Below are positions 1 to 7,650 of a stretch of DNA of 34,456 bases, in pieces (the stretch's first letter is position 1; each line of letters starts with the position of its first letter). The stretch lies in NCBI GenBank assembly GCA_964529005.1, contig CAZGUH010000040.1:1-34456 (forward strand), in the 5' to 3' direction. Made by a program: the position numbers and the translations under genes. Below the pieces are notes generated by a model. That model was not told the origin of the DNA. It did not search any database and saw nothing but the letters and a program-made list of their open reading frames with translations. The stretch comes from CAZGUH01 sp964529005. GTDB lineage: Bacteria > Actinomycetota > Acidimicrobiia > Acidimicrobiales > Ilumatobacteraceae.

Positions 1-24
1 CCTAGCCGTTGCGGCGCGGGCGCG

Positions 25-981
25 CTAGCCGGACGGCGTTCGCACGGCATGTTCGGCGGGCAGCATCGCGGCGCCGATCGCTCCGGCGTGCTCACCCAGT
101 TCGGCGAACATCACCGGCGGGCGGGCGCGGCCGTCCGCGGCATAGAGCAGCTCGCCGAACCAGTGCTCGATCGGCCCGAGGTACAGATCGGGTGAGGATG
201 CCAGACCGCCGCCGATCACGATCGCGCTCGGGTCGAAGACGTTGGTCAGGTTGACCAACCCCAGCGCCACCCAGCGCCCGAACGCGTCGACGAGCCCGAG
301 GGCGTCGGGGTCACCGGCTCGGGCGGCGTCCTGCACGTGCTCGCCCCGCACGCTCGACGCGTCGATCCCGGCGGCGACGAGCGCGCCGAGCCGCCCCTCG
401 TCCATGGCTGCGCGCGCCTGCGCCGCCAATGCGCTGCCGCTGGCGAAGCGCTCCCAGCATCCCCGCTTGCCGCATGGACACGGCGGCCCGTCGGGGTCGA
501 TGACCATGTGGCCGATCTCTCCTGCGAAACCGTTGGCGCCGCGGTGCAGCCGTCCCTGTGAGACCAGGCCCCCGCCGATGCCGGTGCCGAGCGTCGCGAG
601 CACCACGTCGTCGTGCCCCCGTGCCGCGCCGGCGCGCCATTCGGCGATGGCGGCGCACGTCGCGTCGTTGTCGATCGCCACCGGTCGTCCGAGCGCGGCG
701 CTCATCAGCGGACCGACCGCCAGATCGGACGCGCCGACGAGGTTGGGCGCGGCTTTCAGGATCCCGGCTCGGGTCACCAGGCCGGGCATGCCCACACCGA
801 GCGAGTCCCACGGCTCGAGCGCGCGAGCCATCTCGACGAGATCCTCGATGATCTCGGCCTGCCCGGTGCGCGGGGTCCGGCTGCGCTCGGTGGCGACGAC
901 GGCCCCGGTCGGGTCGATCACGACGCCGAGCAGCTTCGTGCCGCCGACGTCGATGCCCGCCCGGCGAGCGGGAGTGGTCAC
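25..981 (-). CDS. glk: ROK-family sugar kinase, probably glucokinase
   Basis: Cytoplasmic kinase expected to phosphorylate glucose with ATP or polyphosphate. The 318-residue protein has the family's usual length. It opens with the phosphate-binding GIDVGGTKLLGV, carries AIDNDATCAAIAEW around residue 100, then LGTGIGGGLV, GEIGHMVID and the ROK zinc motif CPCGKRGCWE. The catalytic Asp is expected in the DND segment. The GTG start at 981 overlaps the stop of the upstream SRPBCC gene by 4 bp (GTGA), so the two are probably translationally coupled. From memory, a glk gene next to a PimB-type glycosyltransferase also occurs in corynebacteria. The sugar specificity (glucose versus mannose or N-acetylmannosamine) is not shown by sequence alone. 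It is the last complete gene of the leftward operon; only 24 bases remain to the window edge. Confidence 0.87.
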   Translation of the reverse strand: MTTPARRAGIDVGGTKLLGVVIDPTGAVVATERSRTPRTGQAEIIEDLVEMARALEPWDSLGVGMPGLVTRAGILKAAPNLVGASDLAVGPLMSAALGRPVAIDNDATCAAIAEWRAGAARGHDDVVLATLGTGIGGGLVSQGRLHRGANGFAGEIGHMVIDPDGPPCPCGKRGCWERFASGSALAAQARAAMDEGRLGALVAAGIDASSVRGEHVQDAARAGDPDALGLVDAFGRWVALGLVNLTNVFDPSAIVIGGGLASSPDLYLGPIEHWFGELLYAADGRARPPVMFAELGEHAGAIGAAMLPAEHAVRTPSG

Positions 982-1415
982 TCCTCTTCGGCCCGTGCCT
1001 TCAGCTCGCGCACCGTGTTGAGGATGCGCACCTCCGCCCGCCGCTTGACGAAGCCGGGCAGCGGCACGACCAGTTCGATGGCCAGGTCGTAGCGCACTTC
1101 GGTGCCGCCGTCGGGGAGGCCGGAGAAGTGGTACGAGCCGTCGATCGCACGCATGATGTCGCCACGCACGAGCTTCCAGGTCAACGCGTCGGGCGCCTGG
1201 GAGTAGTCGTATCCCAACGTGTAGTGGGTGCTGCGGCCGAGCGCGGAGGCCCGGAACTCGACCTCGGTCGCCCGGCCCTGCTCGTCGCGAGCACGGACGA
1301 CGACGTCCTTCACGTCCTTGGCCCAGTCGGGGTACGCGGCGAAGTCAGTGGCCACCGCCCACACCCGCTCGGGCGCGGCCGCGATGGTGATCGTCTCGGA
1401 CGCCGTCTCAGCCAT
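978..1415 (-). CDS. SRPBCC (START-like) family protein, TB16.3-like
   Basis: A 145-residue protein of the SRPBCC/polyketide cyclase-dehydrase fold, a small helix-grip domain with a hydrophobic cavity for a lipid or other apolar ligand. Visible features are the N-terminal strand ETITIAAAPERVWAV, the AYPDWAKDVKDV segment typical of the family, and a C-terminal long helix ending LKARAEEE. It resembles mycobacterial TB16.3 (Rv2185c), which from memory lies near pimB there too. Ligand unknown. An upstream in-frame GTG would extend the protein, but the ATG at 1415 gives the conserved length and overlaps the preceding gene by only 8 bp. The stop overlaps the ROK kinase start. There is no signal peptide or membrane segment. 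Confidence 0.85.
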   Translation of the reverse strand: MAETASETITIAAAPERVWAVATDFAAYPDWAKDVKDVVVRARDEQGRATEVEFRASALGRSTHYTLGYDYSQAPDALTWKLVRGDIMRAIDGSYHFSGLPDGGTEVRYDLAIELVVPLPGFVKRRAEVRILNTVRELKARAEEE

Positions 1416-1992
1416 GGGGGGCATTCTGCTCCATCTCGGGGTCAGTCGGGGGGACATCGGATCTGCGCGGCGGCTGGGCATCGTCGCGCGCCGTCGCCGG
1501 CGCGGGGCGCGTCTCCTTCAACCGGCGCGGCCCGAACGCGCCGTGGCGGGCTGCCCACAGGCCGTTGAGGCCGAGGCCGAACATCGGCGTCAGGATGCCG
1601 AAGGCGAGGGACGACCCGGGCTCACCGTCTGTGCTGCTGCGGATCAGGGCGGTGGAGACGGCGACGGCGACCTGCACCAGCAGCAGGCCGTTGAGGCGCA
1701 GCTTGACCGGCTTGGGCGTCGGGGGGCCTACGAGGAAGTAGAGCTCGGCCACCGACAGCTCCTCGGTGCGGCTGCGCTGCACCGACGTCCAGTAGCCCCA
1801 CAGGAACACGAACACGCCGACGGCGAACAGCGCGAGCGCGGCGATCGCCGCGACCCAGCGCGTCGGCCGGTCGAACACGATGGTGGCGAGCACCGCGGTG
1901 ACGGCGAACAGCGCCGTGCCGGCAGCGTCGGCGGCGATGATCGGATCGCGCCCGGGGACGTGCACGGTGGGCGGCGACATCTTCGCCATCAT
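1408..1992 (-). CDS. Conserved four-helix membrane protein, function unknown
   Basis: A 194-residue integral membrane protein. Hydrophobic segments lie near residues 25-42, 46-68, 103-118 and 128-146, and the C-terminal tail of about 45 residues is polar, rich in Pro, Arg, Asp and Glu and probably cytoplasmic. No catalytic motif is recognised. The start ATG at 1992 overlaps the stop of the glycosyltransferase by 4 bp (ATGATG, so 1989 is equally possible). Its own end overlaps the SRPBCC start by 8 bp. The position between a PimB-like enzyme and a lipid-binding-fold protein hints at a job in envelope lipid metabolism, but this is context only. Confidence 0.75.
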   Translation of the reverse strand: MMAKMSPPTVHVPGRDPIIAADAAGTALFAVTAVLATIVFDRPTRWVAAIAALALFAVGVFVFLWGYWTSVQRSRTEELSVAELYFLVGPPTPKPVKLRLNGLLLVQVAVAVSTALIRSSTDGEPGSSLAFGILTPMFGLGLNGLWAARHGAFGPRRLKETRPAPATARDDAQPPRRSDVPPTDPEMEQNAPHG

Positions 1993-3110
1993 GCCAGCGC
2001 CCCGAGGGCGCGTCCCAGCCGCTCGGCGAGCACGTCGTAGCTGAAGTGCTGCTCGGCGCGCCGCCGCGCCGCGGCCCCCATCTCGGCGCGCCGGGACGGC
2101 TCGCTGAGCAGGCGGTCGAACGCATCGGCGACGGCGAGGTGGTCGGTCGGGTCGGCGACGACGAGACCGGTCTCGCCGTGGGCGACCGCTTCGGCGGCGC
2201 CCCCCGACTCGCCCGCCACCTGGGGCACGCCGGCGGCCGCCGCCTCGACGAAGACGATGCCGAAACCCTCCTGCTCGAGGCCGCCCCAGCGGTTGCGGCA
2301 CAGCATCGTGAAGATGTCCGCGCATCCATGGAGGTCGGCCAGCTGGTCGTCGGGGACACGCCCGAGGAAGCGCACGGGCGCGTCGAGCCGATCGGCCAGC
2401 AACGCGAGCCGGCCCCGATCCCGGCCCGAGCCGGCGATCGCCAGCACGACGTCGGGGCGGCTGCGGGCAAGGTGGGCGACGGCCCGGATCGCAGTGTCGA
2501 AGCCTTTGCGCGGCACCAGCCGGCTGACGCCGACGATCAGCTCGGCCTCGGCCGGCAGGCTGAAGCGCAGGCGCGCCTCGCGGCGCTGGTCGGACGTCAG
2601 CGGGCGGAAGCGGTCGACGTCGACGCCGGGCGGCACGACGGTGATCGGAAGGCGCCCGCCGGCGGCACGCTGCGCTTCCGCCGCGGGGTACCCGCCGGCG
2701 GCGACGATGTGACGGGCGCCGCGCAGCACCCGCCGCAACGCCTGCTTGGCGCCCGGCACGCGCCCGGGGACAGTGACCTCCGCGCCGTGCAGCACCACGT
2801 CGTAGGGCAGCGTGAGCGACGGGCCGATCGCGCCGAGCGGCACGGCGGGATCGAGCACGACCAATTCGGCGCCGAACTCGCGCGCCATGGCGTCGATGCG
2901 GCGGGCCATCACCGGGTGCGGCAGGAGCCACGGCTCCGGAGTGCGGCGCACGACGAACGGCTGGGCGGCATCCCACGCCGCGGCGTCGGGGTGCGGGCTG
3001 GTGAGCACCGCGAACGAGTCCGGCGGGAGCCGACGCCACCATTCCCACAGCAGCGATTGGATGCCGCCGATCTTGGGAGGGAAGTCGTTCGTGACGAGCA
3101 GGTGCCTCAT
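1989..3110 (-). CDS. pimB: GT4 glycosyltransferase, PimB-like mannosyltransferase
   Basis: A 373-residue GT-B fold, retaining glycosyltransferase of family GT4. The N-terminus LLVTNDFPPKIGGIQS is nearly the same as mycobacterial PimB (Rv2188c), which adds the second mannose to phosphatidylinositol mannoside from GDP-mannose at the inner face of the membrane. Other shared pieces are VPPGVDVDRFRP, the acceptor-domain link GVSRLVPRKGFDT, the Cys-Arg loop MLCRNRWGG, and EGFGIVFVEAAAAGVPQVAG with the donor-binding EX7E glutamates. The start ATG at 3110 overlaps the queG stop by 4 bp. The actual donor and acceptor in this organism are inferred; another GDP-mannose-dependent or lipid-linked acceptor is possible. 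Confidence 0.85.
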   Translation of the reverse strand: MRHLLVTNDFPPKIGGIQSLLWEWWRRLPPDSFAVLTSPHPDAAAWDAAQPFVVRRTPEPWLLPHPVMARRIDAMAREFGAELVVLDPAVPLGAIGPSLTLPYDVVLHGAEVTVPGRVPGAKQALRRVLRGARHIVAAGGYPAAEAQRAAGGRLPITVVPPGVDVDRFRPLTSDQRREARLRFSLPAEAELIVGVSRLVPRKGFDTAIRAVAHLARSRPDVVLAIAGSGRDRGRLALLADRLDAPVRFLGRVPDDQLADLHGCADIFTMLCRNRWGGLEQEGFGIVFVEAAAAGVPQVAGESGGAAEAVAHGETGLVVADPTDHLAVADAFDRLLSEPSRRAEMGAAARRRAEQHFSYDVLAERLGRALGALA

Positions 3111-4240
3111 CCGCGGGCGCCCGCCAGTTCGACGCGCACGTCGGCGTCGGCGTCGTCGGACGGAAGGAGGTCGGTGAAACCGAGGCGTGCCGCCGCCCAC
3201 ACGGCGTGCGCGCGCAGCACCGGATCGCGGTGCGCGAGGTATCGCTGCACGGTGGCGCGCACGACGGCCGCGTCGGCTCCGCCTGCGCCGACGTTGCCGA
3301 GCACCACGAGGGCGTTGCGCCGCAGCCACCTGGCCTCGCGGTTGGCGAGGTACCAGCGGCCGTACCGCTCGATCAGCTCGGCATCGTCCGCGCCGAGCAC
3401 GGCGATCACGTCGACCCATGCCTGCGCCGCATCCGCAGCCGGAGCCGCCGCGGCGGGGTGCTGCCGGCCGGCGTGGATCGTGGGCGGGCACACCTCCTGG
3501 CACGCGTCGCAGCCGTAGATGCGGTCGCCGACGGCCTCCCGCATGGACGGCGGGATGATGCCAGGCTTCTGGAGCACCCACGCCAGGCACGAGGCGGCAT
3601 CGACCACGCCGGGAGCGATGAGGGCGCCCGTCGGGCAGTGGTCGAGGCAGCGCCGGCACGTGCCGCACCGATCGGCGACCGGGGTCGCCGACGCGGGCAG
3701 CGGGGCGTTGGTGACCACGCTGCCGAGGACGACGTAGCTGCCTGCCCCCGGCAGCAGCAGGTTGGCGTTCTTGCCGAACCAGCCGAGGCCCGCGCGGTGC
3801 GCCACCTCGCGGTCGACCATCGAGTTGTCGTCGGCGAACGCGACGGCCTTCCAGCCGTCCGCGCGCAGGCGATGCGCCACCGCCCACAGCGCAGCGCGCA
3901 GCTCGGCGTAGTGGTCGAGCCAGGCATAGCGCGCGACGCGTGCGGTCGGGCCGGCGGGCCGCCGCGGCGCCTCGCGGTCGTAGCTGCGGGCCCCGACGAA
4001 CACCGCCCGCGCGCCCGCGACGGCTCGGCTCGGGTCGGTGCTGCGGTCGGGGTTCTTGTACGTGAACTGCATTCCGTCGTGCAGTCCCTGTGCGCGCCGC
4101 TCGTGCAGCGCGCGTCGCGCTCGTTCGAGCACCTGGGCGCCCGCCACCCCCATGTGATCGAGCCCATGGGCGCGGCCGACTGCGCACAGCTCGTCGACGT
4201 AGCCCGGCGGCACGTCGACGCGGGTCTCAGCCGGCCTCAC
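3107..4240 (-). CDS. queG: Epoxyqueuosine reductase
   Basis: Cobalamin- and 4Fe-4S-dependent enzyme that reduces epoxyqueuosine to queuosine at position 34 of tRNAs with GUN anticodons. In the 377-residue protein the cobalamin/active-site block AGLGWFGKNANLL is at about 150-162. The ferredoxin-like cluster ligands are C192, C195, C198, C202 (CGTCRRCLDHCPTGAL) and C244, C247, C251 (YGCDACQEVCPP), with C218 between. The C-terminus has HEAT-like helices (ALVVLGNVG and RAHAVWAAARLG) that bind tRNA. The usual CPWN ending of the second cluster is CPPT here. GTG at 4240 gives the family length, although the frame is open further upstream. It overlaps the small upstream gene by 14 bp. Confidence 0.92.
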   Translation of the reverse strand: MRPAETRVDVPPGYVDELCAVGRAHGLDHMGVAGAQVLERARRALHERRAQGLHDGMQFTYKNPDRSTDPSRAVAGARAVFVGARSYDREAPRRPAGPTARVARYAWLDHYAELRAALWAVAHRLRADGWKAVAFADDNSMVDREVAHRAGLGWFGKNANLLLPGAGSYVVLGSVVTNAPLPASATPVADRCGTCRRCLDHCPTGALIAPGVVDAASCLAWVLQKPGIIPPSMREAVGDRIYGCDACQEVCPPTIHAGRQHPAAAAPAADAAQAWVDVIAVLGADDAELIERYGRWYLANREARWLRRNALVVLGNVGAGGADAAVVRATVQRYLAHRDPVLRAHAVWAAARLGFTDLLPSDDADADVRVELAGARG

Positions 4241-4451
4241 GACGAGGCAGCGTAGGCAGCAAACCGGCGCGAGCGAGCAGACGAAGGGCACGCCGTTCGG
4301 CGAGGCTGAAGGTGACGATGCCGTCGGTCGTCGAGCCCGGCTCAAGGTGGATGCACGCGTCGAGCGTGCCCCAGCGAGCGAGGTCGGACAGCTGGTCGGG
4401 AGGGAGGTCGCCGCTGGAGGCGGGGACGGGGACAGGCATCACGCTGTGCAT
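4227..4451 (-). CDS. Small hypothetical protein between NYN gene and queG
   Basis: A 74-residue protein from ATG 4451 (84 residues if GTG 4481 is used, 70 from ATG 4439). It has a Pro-rich start, a short acidic helix (LPPDQLSDLARWG), a middle with CIHLEPGSTTDGIVTFSL and a basic amphipathic end (ERRALRLLARAG). No family recognised. It fills the space between two same-strand genes and its stop lies inside the queG start region, which supports it being translated. Function unknown; a non-coding leader for queG is the alternative. Confidence 0.5.
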   Translation of the reverse strand: MHSVMPVPVPASSGDLPPDQLSDLARWGTLDACIHLEPGSTTDGIVTFSLAERRALRLLARAGLLPTLPRREAG

Positions 4452-4492
4452 GGCCGCCACGATGCCAAAGGGGCGCCACACGAAAGCTGCGA

Positions 4493-5845
4493 TCAGCGGC
4501 GGACGCCCGCGGCGGTGAGGAGCGCATCGCTCGACACCACGTTGGCGCCGTCACGCCGCACCGACTCGACGATCGCGCCGTCGTTCGTGACGACCACCAC
4601 GGGCCGCGATGCAGGCAGCCGCGCGACCTCCTCGCGGATGACGTCGTCAGCGGTCACCCCCGGAGGCGAGAATCGCACCGCGACCAGCCGCCTGCCGGCG
4701 CTCGCCCCCGGCACGTCGGCCCCGTCGAACACCACCAGGACGTCGGTCGCCCAGCGGCGTGCCACGTCCTCGAGCGCCCGGATGCACAGCTCGCGCTGGT
4801 CCTCGAGCGACAGCTGCGGCCAGCCGAGCTTGGCGACGTTGTACCCGTCGACGACGACGAGCACGCCGGCTGCCCGGAACAGGTACTCGGCGGCCGCGGC
4901 GGCGTCGCCCAGCGCGGCCCCCGGCAGAGCGAGCGGCTGGCGGGCGACGCGGCGACGGCGCTGGCGCGGCGCGGGGGCCGGGTCGGCCGGGCGCGGTGTG
5001 GCTGCCGCGCGGCTCGCCGCCGCGGTCGTCGCCGCGGCGAGGGCCTCGGCGAGCTCGCGCGCGGATCGCGCTGCCGATTCGAGCGCCGCGAGCGCCCCGG
5101 CGTCGGCCGGGGCGGCCACGTCGTGGCGGGCCCCGTTGCTGTGCGCCCGCTCGGCGAGGACCGCATCGCGGATGCGCTCGGCCTCGGCCCCTCGGGCCGC
5201 GGCGGCGTCGCGGGCTGCCTCCGCGTCGGAGAGCGCCGCACGCGCGGCCTGCTCGCGATCCGCGGCGTGACGGGCAGCCGCACGCGCGGCGGCGAGCTCG
5301 TCGGTCAGCGTCTGCGCCGCGCGCCGTGCCTCCCGCTCGGCCTCCTGCGCATCGGCGAGCCGTTGACGGTCGCGCTCGGCCTGCTGACGGAGTTTGGTGA
5401 TCTCCGCCCGCGCTGCCTCTGCCGCTGCCTCGGCGGCCTGCCGGCGGCGCTCGGCGCGGCGCGGCGTCAGCGCCGGCTCACCCTCGCCGGCCTCGGCGCG
5501 TGCGTCCGCCAGCCGCCGAGCCTCGGCCGCCCACCCCTCGGGGCGGCGCAGCCACAGCAGGCCGATCTCGTCGACGGGCTGTGCCTCGTCGCCGGCGAGC
5601 TCGCCGACCATCGTGGCGAGCTGCTCGCGGAAGCGCTCGTCCGCCTCGATCGCCTCGCGCACCCGCGATCGAGCGGTGGCGGGAAGCTTCGTGAAGCGCA
5701 GCAGCGGACGCACCTCCGCTGGGATCTCGGCATCGTCGCGCTGGCCGGCCCGAGCGCGCGCGACGTGGAAGGCGAAGTCGAGGGCGGAGCGCACGGCCTC
5801 GTCCGGAAGCGCGGCGCTCGCCCCGTTGCCGCGCGTGCCAGCCAT
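4493..5845 (-). CDS. NYN-domain (YacP-like) protein with long coiled coil
   Basis: A 450-residue cytoplasmic protein. The C-terminal part (about 305-450) is a PIN-like NYN ribonuclease domain of the YacP/Rae1 type: VVVDGYNVAKLGWP, then LVVFDGADV, then VVVVTNDGAIVESV, giving the acidic metal-binding residues. The middle (about 105-270) is an Ala/Arg/Glu heptad-rich coiled coil, and the first 100 residues are helical (RPLLRFTKLPATARSRV). Bacillus Rae1 cleaves mRNA on the ribosome; whether this longer actinobacterial form does so is inference. ATG 5845 is preceded by TACGCT-N7, so it is probably a leaderless start. It is the first gene of the leftward unit ending in glk. Confidence 0.83.
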   Translation of the reverse strand: MAGTRGNGASAALPDEAVRSALDFAFHVARARAGQRDDAEIPAEVRPLLRFTKLPATARSRVREAIEADERFREQLATMVGELAGDEAQPVDEIGLLWLRRPEGWAAEARRLADARAEAGEGEPALTPRRAERRRQAAEAAAEAARAEITKLRQQAERDRQRLADAQEAEREARRAAQTLTDELAAARAAARHAADREQAARAALSDAEAARDAAAARGAEAERIRDAVLAERAHSNGARHDVAAPADAGALAALESAARSARELAEALAAATTAAASRAAATPRPADPAPAPRQRRRRVARQPLALPGAALGDAAAAAEYLFRAAGVLVVVDGYNVAKLGWPQLSLEDQRELCIRALEDVARRWATDVLVVFDGADVPGASAGRRLVAVRFSPPGVTADDVIREEVARLPASRPVVVVTNDGAIVESVRRDGANVVSSDALLTAAGVRR

Positions 5846-5852
5846 GGATTCG

Positions 5853-5858
5853 AGCGTA
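5853..5858 (-). promoter_or_regulatory. -10 element (TACGCT) of the NYN-protein operon
   Basis: On the minus strand TACGCT is followed by 7 bases and then ATG 5845. This would place the transcription start at or next to the start codon. No Shine-Dalgarno sequence is present. Confidence 0.5.
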
Positions 5859-5893
5859 CCGAGACGGCCCGCGGCGCTCCCCAGGGAGCACCC

Positions 5894-5907
5894 CGAACGT
5901 TTGTTCT
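5894..5907 (+). promoter_or_regulatory. LexA (SOS) box 1, upstream of exonuclease/GIY-YIG gene
   Basis: CGAAC-GTTT-GTTCT matches the Gram-positive/actinobacterial LexA consensus CGAAC-N4-GTTCG at 9 of 10 arm positions. It ends on the first base of the -35 hexamer. Confidence 0.7.
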
Positions 5908-5935
5908 TGACACGAACGTGAGTTCGTGGTGCAGT
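5907..5935 (+). promoter_or_regulatory. SOS-type promoter of exonuclease/GIY-YIG gene
   Basis: A consensus -35 TTGACA (5907-5912), a 17-base spacer and TGCAGT (5930-5935) as -10. ATG 5943 follows 7 bases later, so transcription would begin at the start codon. The -10 departs from TANNNT at its second base. LexA bound at box 2 would cover the whole spacer. Confidence 0.6.
5911..5928 (+). promoter_or_regulatory. LexA (SOS) box 2, perfect palindrome
   Basis: CACGAAC-GTGA-GTTCGTG is a perfect inverted repeat with 7-base arms. Its core is the exact LexA/DinR consensus CGAAC-N4-GTTCG. It begins inside the -35 hexamer and fills the spacer, the classic place for repression. Its centre is 19 bp from the centre of box 1. 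Confidence 0.82.
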
Positions 5936-5942
5936 GCCTCGG

Positions 5943-7607
5943 ATGCAGCGCAGACTCGACGATCTCGGCATCCCCCTGTGCGACGTCTCGTTCTGCGTCG
6001 TCGACCTGGAGACCACGGGCTCGGACCGGGCGACCGACCTGATCACCGAGATCGGCGCGGTGAAGGTGCGCGGCGGCGAATGCCTCGGCACGTTCCACAC
6101 GCTCGTCAACCCGGGGCGAGCCGTGCCGCCGTCCATCACGGTGCTCACCGGCATCACCGACGCCCTCCTCGTCCCCGCGCCGCGCATCGAGCAGGTGCTC
6201 CCGTCGTTCCTCGAGTTCAGCCGCGGCTGCGTCATCGTCGGCCACAACGTGCGGTTCGACCTCGCGTTCCTCGACAGCGCGCTCGGGCGCACCGGCCGCA
6301 GCCGGATCACCGCGCCGCACATCGACACGCTGGCGCTCGCCCGCCGCCTGGTCCGCGACGACGTGCCGAACTGCCGCCTCGACACGCTCGCCGAGCGCTT
6401 CCGCCTGGACCACCGGCCCCGGCATCGAGCGCTCGACGACGCGCTCGCCACCACCGACTTGCTGCACGTGCTCCTCGAGCGCGCGGCGAGCTACGGGGTG
6501 CTCGGCCTCGACGACCTCCTCGCGCTCCCCCGGCTGGGCGGGCATCCCCAGGTGGCGAAGCTGCGCATGACCCACGACATGCCACGCGGGCCGGGCGTCT
6601 ACATGTTCGTCGACGGCCGCGGCGAGGTGCTCTACGTCGGCAAGGCGACGAACCTGCGCCAACGCGTGCGCAGTTACTTCGGCAGCGACGACCGTCGCAA
6701 GGTCGGTCCCATGCTGCGCGAGACACAGTCCGTGTCGCACGTCTCGACGCCCGACCTGCTGTCGGCGGAGGTTCTCGAACTGCGCTACATCCATGCTCTG
6801 TCGCCGCGCTACAACCGCGCCGGCACGACGTGGGGCAAGTACAGCTACGTGCGTCTCACCGACGAGCCGTGGCCGCGCCTGGTGGTGGTGAAGGATCCTG
6901 CGCCGACGGGCGTGCACCTCGGCCCGCTGCCGTCGCGCGCCATGGCACAGCTCGTCGTCGAAGCCGTGCAGAGCGCGGTGCCGCTGCGGCGCTGCGCCGC
7001 ACGGCTGCGGCGGGACCACACCGCCGCGCTCGACGCCGTCGCCTGCGCGCCCGCTCAACTCGGGGTCGCCTCCTGCCCGTGCGCGGGCCTTGCCGATCCT
7101 CGCCAGTACGCCGGCTGGGTCGCCGAGGCCTCACGGGCGATCACCGCCGACCCCACCGCGGTGCTCGACATGTTGCACGCCCGCATGCTCACGCTCGCCG
7201 GGCAGCAGCGCTTCGAAGAGGCCGCCCTGGTGCGCGACCGTGCGAGCGCGCTGGCGACCGCGGTCACGCGTCATCGCCGCGTCGATGGGCTGCGCCGGGC
7301 CGGGCGGGTCACCCTGGCGATCGAGCCCGGCCAGCGCCGACGCGATCGCGGCGGCGTGATCGTCGAGCTCGACCACGGCGTCGTCGTCGACGTCCGCGCC
7401 GACGGCCAACTCACGGCTGCCCTGCCGCTGCCGGGCGAACCGCCGGGGCCGGTCGATCGGCCCGTGCCGCGGCGCTGCGTCGACGAGCTCCTGTGCGTCG
7501 CCCGCTACCTCGACACGCACGCCGGTCACGTCCGCGTCCTCGCATGCGACGGCGCATGGGAATGGCCGTGCGATCAGGTCTCGTGGCCGCTGCCGGCGGC
7601 GGCGTGA
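5943..7607 (+). CDS. DEDDh exonuclease fused to GIY-YIG (UvrC/Cho-like) nuclease
   Basis: A 554-residue DNA-repair nuclease. Residues about 15-185 are a DnaQ-type 3'-5' exonuclease: VVDLETTG (D21, E23), GHNVRFDLAFL, and HRALDDALAT with the DEDDh histidine. Residues about 210-300 are a GIY-YIG nuclease like the UvrC N-terminus: PGVYMF, VLYVGKATNLRQRVRSYF, and LELRYIHALSPRYN, where the Glu is the metal ligand. A UVR-like helix pair (QQRFEEAALVRDRA) follows at about 420. UvrC's C-terminal RNase H and HhH domains are absent, as in E. coli Cho. Rv2191 of M. tuberculosis has this architecture. The ATG at 5943 is chosen because the promoter is 7 bases away; GTG 5934 is possible. The LexA boxes predict DNA-damage induction. 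Confidence 0.9.
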   Translation: MQRRLDDLGIPLCDVSFCVVDLETTGSDRATDLITEIGAVKVRGGECLGTFHTLVNPGRAVPPSITVLTGITDALLVPAPRIEQVLPSFLEFSRGCVIVGHNVRFDLAFLDSALGRTGRSRITAPHIDTLALARRLVRDDVPNCRLDTLAERFRLDHRPRHRALDDALATTDLLHVLLERAASYGVLGLDDLLALPRLGGHPQVAKLRMTHDMPRGPGVYMFVDGRGEVLYVGKATNLRQRVRSYFGSDDRRKVGPMLRETQSVSHVSTPDLLSAEVLELRYIHALSPRYNRAGTTWGKYSYVRLTDEPWPRLVVVKDPAPTGVHLGPLPSRAMAQLVVEAVQSAVPLRRCAARLRRDHTAALDAVACAPAQLGVASCPCAGLADPRQYAGWVAEASRAITADPTAVLDMLHARMLTLAGQQRFEEAALVRDRASALATAVTRHRRVDGLRRAGRVTLAIEPGQRRRDRGGVIVELDHGVVVDVRADGQLTAALPLPGEPPGPVDRPVPRRCVDELLCVARYLDTHAGHVRVLACDGAWEWPCDQVSWPLPAAA

Positions 7608-7638
7608 CGGCGCAGTTGGTCGCGCCGGCGCCGCTGCG

Positions 7639-7644
7639 TACTCT
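7639..7644 (+). promoter_or_regulatory. Possible -10 element (TACTCT) before the Cys-rich protein
   Basis: TACTCT ends 6 bases before GTG 7651 and there is no ribosome binding site. It sits in the 43-base gap after the nuclease gene, so the next gene may have its own leaderless transcript. Confidence 0.4.
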
Positions 7645-7650
7645 GCCCGG

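Noticed and set aside
242..1092. Plus-strand frames opposite the ROK kinase
   Set aside because: They are shadow frames. The minus strand carries the full set of ROK motifs.
4846..6454. Extended N-terminus of the NYN protein up to 6454
   Set aside because: The added part would be antisense to the nuclease gene and contains none of the family sequence. The start at 5845 has a matching -10 element.
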